Below, piece after piece: positions 1 through 5,173 of a stretch of DNA of 5,984 bases (the first letter of the stretch is position 1; each line of letters starts with the position of its first letter). The stretch lies in assembly GCA_012031335.1 (NCBI GenBank), contig JAAUTT010000313.1, positions 1 through 5,984 of the forward strand. Reading direction: 5' to 3'. The translations under genes were made by a program, and so were the position numbers. A model generated the notes under the pieces. That model did no database searches. It was not told the origin of the DNA and was given only the letters and a program-made list of their open reading frames with translations. Source of the DNA: Bacteroidales bacterium (GTDB lineage Bacteria; Bacteroidota; Bacteroidia; Bacteroidales; JAAUTT01).

Positions 1-354
1 AAGGATATCAAAAAATTGAAAATTGTCATGGCAGATAAATCCCAAAGCATTAAAGGTCTTGATTTAAGCCAGATGAAACAGGATATCCGTTCAGAAGACT
101 TTAATGATATGGTACAGATGCGACAGGGAAAGAATTCGTTTACCGTATTCGTGAAAGAAAAACACGAAAAGCCTGTTGGTTTCGCAGGAATAATAAACTC
201 TGAAGATGGTTTGATACTGGTAGATCTCGAAGGATATATTCAGCCAGAAGTTATCCAGCAATTGATAGAGGGAAAAATAAATCTTGGAGCACTTACAAAA
301 ATTTATGATCTCACCAAACCTGAAAACAACAAGGAAAAACAGCCAAAGAAATAG
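1..354 (+). CDS. DUF4252-like protein, C-terminal part (5' end outside window)
   Basis: The frame is open from base 1 (KDIKKLKIVM...) to the TAG at 352-354, so 117 residues of a longer protein are visible. The TTG at 16 is not a credible start because the coding frame continues upstream of it. The pattern resembles the C-terminal half of DUF4252 proteins of Bacteroidota: a helical stretch, then FNDMVQMRQGKNSFTVFVKE, a strand pair around 'GFAGIINSEDGLILVDLEGYI', and a final helix. Family members are usually small exported proteins or lipoproteins of unknown function; the signal peptide would lie off the left edge. The tail after about residue 105 is charged and lysine-rich. The stop lies 5 bases before the ABC ATPase start, so the genes are probably cotranscribed. 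The family call rests on pattern recognition and is moderate; the exact role is unknown. Confidence 0.6.
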   Translation, partial: KDIKKLKIVMADKSQSIKGLDLSQMKQDIRSEDFNDMVQMRQGKNSFTVFVKEKHEKPVGFAGIINSEDGLILVDLEGYIQPEVIQQLIEGKINLGALTKIYDLTKPENNKEKQPKK

Positions 355-359
355 AACCA

Positions 360-1256
360 ATGGAAAAAATACTTGAAATTAACGGGTTGCATAAATACTT
401 CGGCAAAATTAAGGCTGTTGATGGTTTATCGCTCAATATAATACCAGGTGCAGTTTTTGGTTTACTCGGACCAAACGGAAGCGGAAAAACTACCACTCTG
501 GGCGTAGTACTGGATGTTGTTGCTAAAACAAAAGGCGATTACAAATGGTATGGGCAGCCCCCTTCGAAAGAAATACGAAAAAAGATCGGTGCCATACTCG
601 AGGCTCCTTCATTTTATCCTTACTTATCGGGAGAGGATAATTTGAAAATCGTTGCAAGAATTAAAGAAGTTCCCTTTTCGAAAATAAAAGAAGTGCTCGA
701 AAAAGTGGGGCTTTACGAACGGCGATCTGATAAATTCCAGACCTATTCTCTTGGGATGAAACAAAGGCTGGCCATAGGGTCGGCTTTGCTCTCCGACCCT
801 CAGGTACTTGTTCTCGACGAACCAACGAACGGCCTCGACCCTACAGGTATTGCTGATGTGAGAGAGATTATACTGAAGGTATCGGCCGAGGGAAAAACTA
901 TAATTCTTGCCAGTCATCTGCTTGATGAGGTGCAAAAAGTATGTTCCCACTTTGCCGTTCTAAACAAAGGAAAGCTAGTGTACTCAGGAAGTGTAAAGGA
1001 CTCAATGGGCGACACCGAAAAAGTGGAAGTGGCATCTCCGGATATGGAACAACTAAAGGAAACTTTAAAAAGTTGCCAGTTTGTTTTAGAAACAGAAATA
1101 GTACCAACAGGATTACTTGTAACGCTGGCTGAAAACAAAAACAGCTTCGACCTGAATAAATTCCTGATTCAGCAGGGAATAGTTGTTTCGCAACTTTCAA
1201 CAGTCAAGAAGAATCTCGAAAAACAATTTTTAGAAATTTTATCCCAACAACAATGA
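360..1256 (+). CDS. ABC transporter ATP-binding protein
   Basis: This 298-residue cytoplasmic ATPase would power the membrane protein encoded next. Walker A is GPNGSGKT (residues 37-44), the signature is YSLGMKQR (129-136), Walker B is VLVLDEP (149-155) with the catalytic Glu at 154, and the switch His is H186 in ASHLL. At the Q-loop the usual Gln is Glu (AILEAPSFYPYLSG, E81), as I recall from the bacitracin/lantibiotic-resistance-like branch of ABC-2 ATPases. After the nucleotide-binding domain (about 1-215) there is an 80-residue C-terminal extension typical of this branch. The ATG at 360 follows the previous stop by 5 bases and gives the usual N-terminus (MEKILEINGLHKYFG). The 3' end overlaps the permease start in an ATGA arrangement, implying translational coupling. 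Substrate unknown; export of a peptide, lipid or drug is possible. Confidence 0.93.
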   Translation: MEKILEINGLHKYFGKIKAVDGLSLNIIPGAVFGLLGPNGSGKTTTLGVVLDVVAKTKGDYKWYGQPPSKEIRKKIGAILEAPSFYPYLSGEDNLKIVARIKEVPFSKIKEVLEKVGLYERRSDKFQTYSLGMKQRLAIGSALLSDPQVLVLDEPTNGLDPTGIADVREIILKVSAEGKTIILASHLLDEVQKVCSHFAVLNKGKLVYSGSVKDSMGDTEKVEVASPDMEQLKETLKSCQFVLETEIVPTGLLVTLAENKNSFDLNKFLIQQGIVVSQLSTVKKNLEKQFLEILSQQQ

Positions 1257-2072
1257 TTCGTCTTTTAAACATCGAATGGCTCAAACTCCGCCGCTACAAA
1301 GCTTTTAATATATTAATGATTCTGTATTATGTGGTGCTTATAGCCGTTTGTTCCAGCGGAATGGCTATTCTGGAATTTCTCAAGAGCAAAGGAGTAGTAT
1401 ATAAAGGCATTTCGCCAACGATAATCCCCATTTACGACTTTCCGGATATATGGCAGAACATGACCTATATTGCCACTGTTCTGAATATTTTCCTGCCTTT
1501 ATGATTATTATATCAATAACCAACGAATAGCATTTAAAACCCTTCGCCAAAATATCATCGATGGTTTTGACAGAATGGATTTCTTCTTGTCCAAGTTTAC
1601 CTTTATTTTCGCTATCAGCATAGTTAATACTTTGGTTCTTCTTCTGAATGGACTAATCCTGGGTTTAATTTATTCGTATGATAAAAGTTTTTCAGCTATT
1701 ATGGAAAACGCCGAATTTCTTTTGGGATTTTTGCTGAATAATCTTACCTATTTTATTTTTGCTTTTTTACTTGCACTGCTGATAAAAAGAACAGGAATAG
1801 TTATTGTGCTCCTGGGTATTTACACCCTCTTTGCCGAACCTATTGCAACACTCATTTTAGCTAATGTCCCTAATTTCCCGCAGTTTTGCCGGGACATTGT
1901 TCCCTTTTTCCCGATCAAAGCGCTTAACAATCTGATTCCTAATCCTTATGGCCGATATGTATTTATGGAAATTATTGATTATATCCCTTTAAAAAACATA
2001 GCCATAGTTGTAGGGCATTTAGGATTATACCTAACCCTTATCTGGTTTTTGCTTAAAAGAAGGGATTTGTGA
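1253..2072 (+). CDS. ABC-2 type transporter permease, interrupted by two -1 frameshifts
   Basis: This is the membrane partner of the preceding ATPase. It starts at the ATG overlapping that gene's stop (ATGA) and ends at the TGA at 2070-2072. Three frames are needed: 1253 to about 1492, about 1495 to 1529, and 1530 to 2072. Adding one base near 1493 restores IFPAFMIIISITNE, and adding one between 1529 and 1530 restores NEYAFKTLRQNIIDGFDRMD. The repaired protein has 273 residues, normal for this family. Hydrophobic segments include about residues 19-38, 80-95, 115-137, 155-172, 178-200 and 245-265, and the end is the usual positively charged KRRDL. The cytoplasmic 'TLRQNIIDG' loop is characteristic of Bacteroidota ABC-2 permeases. 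The motifs are intact around both breaks, so sequencing error is likelier than gene death, but a real pseudogene cannot be excluded. Confidence 0.85.
1490..1500 (+). other. Frameshift site 1 (permease)
   Basis: Coding passes from frame 2 to frame 1 here. As written, TTC CTG CCT TTA TGA stops at 1502-1504. One more C in the CC at 1492-1493 gives TTC CCT GCC TTT ATG (F P A F M), which matches the expected family sequence. This is equivalent to a one-base deletion in a short C run. Confidence 0.75.
1525..1532 (+). other. Frameshift site 2 (permease)
   Basis: Coding passes from frame 1 to frame 3. As written, GAA TAG is a stop. One pyrimidine added after 1529 gives GAA TAY GCA TTT AAA (E Y A F K), joining cleanly to TLRQNIIDG. 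This is again a net one-base deletion, only about 35 bases after the first. Confidence 0.75.
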
Positions 2073-2248
2073 AAGTTCGCAAACTATTATCATTTCAGCT
2101 TCCCTAAATAGAATTTTGGTTATCTAAAAATTCCGTTTTGGCTTTTATCTTAAATTATGTTGTTTGCAACGAAACCTGAAAGAGAATAATAAGTAAAAAA
2201 TAGAAGGGCTGATAAAAATCGGCTTTTATTCTCTATTTTTACAATCTG
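2073..2248. other. Intergenic gap between permease and recJ
   Basis: These 176 AT-rich bases have no credible reading frame. They contain an imperfect direct repeat, TTTTGGTTATCT (from 2114) and TTTTGGCTTTTATCT (from 2136), starting 22 bases apart, and at the right end the hairpin annotated separately. A recJ promoter is expected here. TTTG at 2137-2140 could be a Bacteroidota -33 element, but the best downstream -7 candidate, TATGTTGT at 2156-2163, fits the TAnnTTTG consensus poorly, so no promoter is called. Confidence 0.6.
2193..2242 (+). terminator. Long imperfect hairpin, possible terminator of the ABC operon
   Basis: The outer arms GTAAAAAATAGA (2193-2204) and TCTATTTTTAC (2232-2242) pair over 11 bases with one bulged A. 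Inside, AGGGCTGAT (2205-2213) pairs with ATCGGCTTT (2218-2226), including three G-T pairs, around an AAAA loop. A five-base bulge (2227-2231) separates the two stems. The inner stem followed by TTTATTCTCTATTTTT resembles an intrinsic terminator for the upstream operon. The structure ends only 6 bases before the recJ ATG, so it could instead be a leader structure affecting recJ translation. Confidence 0.45.
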
Positions 2249-3959
2249 ATGGAAAAAAACTGGATAATCAAAGAACCTGGAAACCCGGAAGATGTAAATC
2301 ATCTGGTTGAAGTTTTAGGCATCGACCGCGTATTAGCCATTCTTCTTTCTCAAAGAGGCATACGTTCGTTCGAAGAAGCAAAAGCTTTTTTCCGTCCCGA
2401 CCTGGCAAACCTCCACGATCCCTTTCTGATGAAGGATATGGACAAGGCGGTGGAAAGGCTTTGCAAGGCTATCGATGGGAAAGAAAAGATAATGATATAC
2501 GGCGATTATGATGTGGATGGAACCACCGCAGTAGCACTGGTTTTTCTTTTTTCTAAAAAAATATATATTCTGATATTACCTACTACATCCCTAACCGTTA
2601 TGACGAAGGTTATGGAATCTCCGTTAAGGGTATAGATCACGCACATGATACCGGCATTTCGCTGGTAATTGCGCTCGATTGCGGGATAAAATCGGTTGAA
2701 AAAATACAATATGCCCGTAAATGCAAAATCGATTTCATCATTTGTGATCATCACTACCCTGGCGAACAAATTCCCGAAGCTGTTGCTGTACTTGACCCCA
2801 AAAGATTAGATTGCGATTACCCCTACAAACACCTTTCGGGTTGCGGTGTAGGGTATAAATTCATGCAGGCCCTGGCATTGAAGAGGGCAATTCCAATGTC
2901 CGATCTGGAACAGTTGCTCGACCTTGTTGCTGTTAGTATCGCATCGGACATAGTACCCCTTACCGGGGAAAACCGTATTTTGGCTTCGTTCGGATTGAAA
3001 AAACTGAATGAGAGCCCCACCATGGGGTTACGATCCGTTATAAAAACCTCGGGTATTGAAACAAAAGAAATTACGATTGACGATATTGTCTTTAAAATTG
3101 GACCGAGAATCAATGCTGCAGGACGCATCGAATCGGGCACCCAGGCTGTGGCGCTCCTTATTTCCAAAGACGAAGGTCTGGCCGGATCGATGAGCGATAA
3201 AATAAACGAATCAACAACACCAGGAAAAATATTGATACTACAATTACTTCCGAAGCGATGAAACTGTTAGCCAACGATCCGTTGGTAAAACAAAAACGTT
3301 CTACGGTTTTATTCAATCCCAAGTGGCACAAAGGAGTTATTGGCATTGTAGCATCACGGCTGATAGAATCGTATTACCGACCTACTGTTGTTCTTACCGA
3401 ATCGAATGGTTTTGCTACCGGTTCGGCACGTTCCATTGATGGTTTCGATCTTTACCAGGCCGTGGATGCCTGCAGCGACCTGCTCGAAAACTTCGGCGGA
3501 CATATGTTTGCTGCCGGCTTAACAATGAAACTCGAGAATGTAGAAAAGTTCAGAAAACGGTTCGAAGATGTGGTAACTTCACTACTCACTGAAGATCAGC
3601 TTATCCCTCATATAGAGATAGATGCTCAACTTGAATTGCGGGAAATAAACCCCAAATTCTTTCGTATTCTCAAGCAATTTCAGCCATTCGGACCCGAAAA
3701 TATGGCACCCGTTTTCCTTACCAAAAATGTTGTTGACAATGGCTGCGGACGACAGGTGGGCTCCTGTGGCGGACATTTAAAACTTGAACTGATACAGGAA
3801 GCTGAACCCTTCCACTCCTACCCCGCTATTGGATTTCAACTTGGTCAACATTGGGAATATATAAAATCCGGTAATCCTTTCGACATATGCTATTCTATCG
3901 AGGAAAACGAATTTCGGGGCAATACCTGCCTGCAATTGCGTTTAAAAGATATTAAATAG
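2249..3959 (+). CDS. recJ: Single-stranded-DNA-specific exonuclease RecJ, interrupted by two frameshifts
   Basis: RecJ is a cytoplasmic 5'-to-3' single-strand DNA exonuclease that acts in recombinational and mismatch repair. Read through two breaks (about 2540-2571 and 3211-3213) the product is about 570 residues, normal for Bacteroidota. The DHH domain shows the metal-binding motifs YGDYDVDGTTA (about residues 84-94), IALDCG, CDHHYPGE (DHH about residue 167, bases 2746-2754) and SGCGVGYK, followed by GPRINAAGRI (about 285). The DHHA1 part has GSARS and FGGHMFAAGLTM (GGH at bases 3495-3503), and the C-terminus forms the OB-like domain (PFGPENMAPVF). The ATG at 2249 gives the usual MEKNWIIKE start; there is no Shine-Dalgarno sequence. 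No motif is lost at either break, so sequencing error is the likelier cause. Confidence 0.93.
2540..2571 (+). other. Frameshift site 3 (recJ), in homopolymer runs
   Basis: Coding passes from frame 2 (DGTTAVALV) to frame 1 (YSDITYYIPNRYDEGYG) across runs of 5 T, 6 T and 7 A. Two repairs fit. One added A gives VFLFSKKNIYSD. Alternatively, removing one T from the 6-T run (2547-2552) and one A from the 7-A run (2555-2561) gives VFLFLKNIYSD, which looks closer to relatives as I recall them. Confidence 0.75.
3208..3215 (+). other. Frameshift site 4 (recJ)
   Basis: Coding passes from frame 1 (MSDKINE) to frame 3 (NNTRKNIDTTITSEAMKLL). The codon at 3211-3212 is one base short: GAA TC- AAC AAC. Adding one base (for example TCC, Ser) restores KINES NNTRKNID. 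Left unrepaired, frame 1 stops at 3259-3261. Confidence 0.75.
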
Positions 3960-4004
3960 AGATTGTTCAACCTCTTCCTGACCTCAATTAAAAAGCTCGC
4001 CATC

Positions 4005-4017
4005 TGTCATTATGACA
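4005..4017. promoter_or_regulatory. Perfect palindrome TGTCAT-T-ATGACA, probable activator site
   Basis: Two 6-base arms are exactly complementary around a single T. The centre lies about 45 bases upstream of the predicted sigma-54 start point (4056) and 13 bases upstream of the -24 element. This is suitable for a dimeric regulator, although sigma-54 enhancer sites often lie farther away. The identity of the binding protein is not visible here. Confidence 0.55.
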
Positions 4018-4029
4018 TAAATCATAAAA

Positions 4030-4045
4030 TGGAACATGAATTGTC
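4030..4045 (+). promoter_or_regulatory. Sigma-54-like -24/-12 promoter of the HtrA-like gene
   Basis: TGGAAC-N5-TTGTC compares well with the sigma-54 consensus TGGCAC-N5-TTGCA. The GG at 4031-4032 and the G of the second block at 4043 are separated by exactly 10 bases, the required spacing. The deviations are A for C in the first block, and T for C and C for A in the second. The predicted start of transcription is about 4056, leaving a leader of roughly 20 bases. The call is sequence-only; no rpoN or activator gene lies in the window. Confidence 0.5.
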
Positions 4046-4048
4046 TTA

Positions 4049-4070
4049 GCCTTTCCAACAAAAGAAAGGC
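4049..4070 (+). promoter_or_regulatory. Hairpin covering the Shine-Dalgarno sequence of the HtrA-like gene
   Basis: GCCTTTC (4049-4055) is the exact reverse complement of GAAAGGC (4064-4070), with the 8-base loop CAACAAAA. The 3' arm contains AAAGG (4065-4069), a good Shine-Dalgarno sequence 6 bases before the ATG at 4076. In RNA that includes both arms the ribosome site would be paired. The predicted sigma-54 start at 4056 would leave out the 5' arm. Confidence 0.55.
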
Positions 4071-4075
4071 AAAAT

Positions 4076-5083
4076 ATGAAGTTCATTGCAGATTATACCG
4101 ACCATCCCGATGTAGGGATAAATACGCACAACGATACAGAGTTAATAGATTCCTATTCGCGCACCGTTGTTGACGTAACAAAGAAAGTAAGTAACTCGGT
4201 TGTACAGGTAAGGGTGGTAAAGAAAAACAATAACCAAAACACCTCCCGTCGGCCTATGGAAGCCAATGGTTCAGGGTTCCTCATCTCCACCGATGGATTA
4301 CTTGTTACAAATAATCATGTAGCTGGAGATTGCGAGAAAATCACCATAGGTTTACAGGATGGGCGACACTTTCAACCGGTAATCGTTGGTTTTGATCCAT
4401 TTACCGACCTTGCTTTGCTAAAAATTGATGCAACAGGACTCAAGGCGTTAACATTTGGTAATTCGGACAATTTGCAGGTAGGGCAGATGGCCATTGCTGT
4501 TGGCAATCCCTTTGGATTTAACTACACAGTAACTGCAGGTGTTGTAAGCGCTCTCGGGCGAACGCTGCGATCGGAATCAGGAAGAATGATTGAGAATGTG
4601 ATCCAGACAGACGCTGCTTTAAATCCCGGAAATTCAGGCGGACCGCTTGTAAATTCATCAGGAGAAGTTATTGGCGTTAATACAGCCATAATAGCAGGAG
4701 CACAAGGATTATGTTTTGCTGTTTCGTCCAATCTGGCTAGGTATGTAATTGGCAAACTGGTTCTGGAAGGGAAAGTAAAAAGAGCATTTCTGGGAATTGC
4801 CGGACAAACCATTCATTTATCGGAGAGAATTGTATCGTACAACAAACTTGACAATAGAAGTGGTGTTTATGTAGCTGAAAAAGACAGATATGAAGGTGTT
4901 TATAATACGGAACTTTATACCGGAGATATAATAGTCGGATTAAACGGCATTGGTATTAAAAGCGTTGATGACCTGCACCGGTTGCTGAATGAGGACATGA
5001 TTGGAAAAGTTATCGATCTGGTGGTACTCAGGAATAATTTCAAAACCAACATTAAGGTTATTGCCGGTGAGTTAAAAGCTTAA
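4076..5083 (+). CDS. HtrA/DegQ-like S1C serine protease with one PDZ domain, probably cytoplasmic
   Basis: This 335-residue protein has a trypsin-like domain with the complete triad H81 (TNNHVAG), D111 (FTDLALLKI) and S187 (NPGNSGGPL). The oxyanion and strand segments AVGNPFGFNYTVTAGVVSA and 'GLCFAVSSN' are also present. One PDZ domain follows at about 235-335 (FLGIAGQT ... GDIIVGLNGIGIKSVDDLHRLL). Classical HtrA proteases are periplasmic. This one begins MKFIADYTDH with no hydrophobic segment, and an in-frame TGA at 4037-4039 blocks any longer start, so cytoplasmic location is inferred. The N-terminal 'ELIDSYSRTVVDVTKKV' helix and 'LGIAGQT' resemble a known group of signal-less S1C proteases. 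A Shine-Dalgarno AAAGG sits 6 bases upstream. The leader suggests stress-type, sigma-54-dependent control. It lies 116 bases after recJ on the same strand, and its own promoter is likely. Confidence 0.92.
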   Translation: MKFIADYTDHPDVGINTHNDTELIDSYSRTVVDVTKKVSNSVVQVRVVKKNNNQNTSRRPMEANGSGFLISTDGLLVTNNHVAGDCEKITIGLQDGRHFQPVIVGFDPFTDLALLKIDATGLKALTFGNSDNLQVGQMAIAVGNPFGFNYTVTAGVVSALGRTLRSESGRMIENVIQTDAALNPGNSGGPLVNSSGEVIGVNTAIIAGAQGLCFAVSSNLARYVIGKLVLEGKVKRAFLGIAGQTIHLSERIVSYNKLDNRSGVYVAEKDRYEGVYNTELYTGDIIVGLNGIGIKSVDDLHRLLNEDMIGKVIDLVVLRNNFKTNIKVIAGELKA

Positions 5084-5146
5084 TGCAGTCAATCGCGAAA
5101 GCCTCCGGATTTCAGATGACGCAAATGTTTCTATACATACATTTCG

Positions 5147-5173
5147 TGCTGATTGTTTAAAACTTAATCAGCA
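5147..5173. terminator. Inverted repeat between convergent genes, weak terminator candidate
   Basis: TGCTGATT (5147-5154) and AATCAGCA (5166-5173) are perfect complements around an 11-base AT-rich loop that includes the stop codon of the - strand gene. Position and symmetry suit a bidirectional terminator for the converging genes, but neither side has a proper T run and the stem is AT-rich. It may be incidental. Confidence 0.3.

Noticed and set aside
624..1200. Several - strand and alternative frames inside the ABC ATPase
   Set aside because: They overlap a clear ATPase with all its motifs and show low-complexity, shadow-like composition.
1488..1532. Programmed frameshifting in the permease
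   Set aside because: There is no slippery heptamer with a downstream structure, and two independent shifts 35 bases apart would be needed.
1575..2072. Separate small membrane protein starting at ATG 1575
   Set aside because: TLRQNIIDGFDR lies in frame just before it and joins to the upstream permease pieces after one-base repairs.
2137..2166. Bacteroidota-type promoter (TTTG ... TAnnTTTG) for recJ
   Set aside because: Only the TTTG element fits; the best -7 candidate, TATGTTGT, has two mismatches in its conserved positions.
2863..3261. Separate 132-residue gene starting at ATG 2863
   Set aside because: Its frame runs upstream to 2572 with clear RecJ sequence (DITYYIPNRYDEGYG, CDHHYPGE), so it is the middle piece of recJ.
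3258..3959. Separate DHHA1-type gene starting at ATG 3258
   Set aside because: The same frame before the ATG reads NNTRKNIDTTITSEA, normal RecJ sequence, so this is the 3' piece of recJ.
4522..4812. 96-residue frame on the - strand
   Set aside because: It lies wholly inside the protease gene opposite strongly conserved catalytic motifs, with no recognisable product of its own.
5097..5113. Short hairpin GAAA-CC/GG-TTTC after the protease gene
   Set aside because: There are only six pairs with a mismatch and no T run, too weak to call a terminator.
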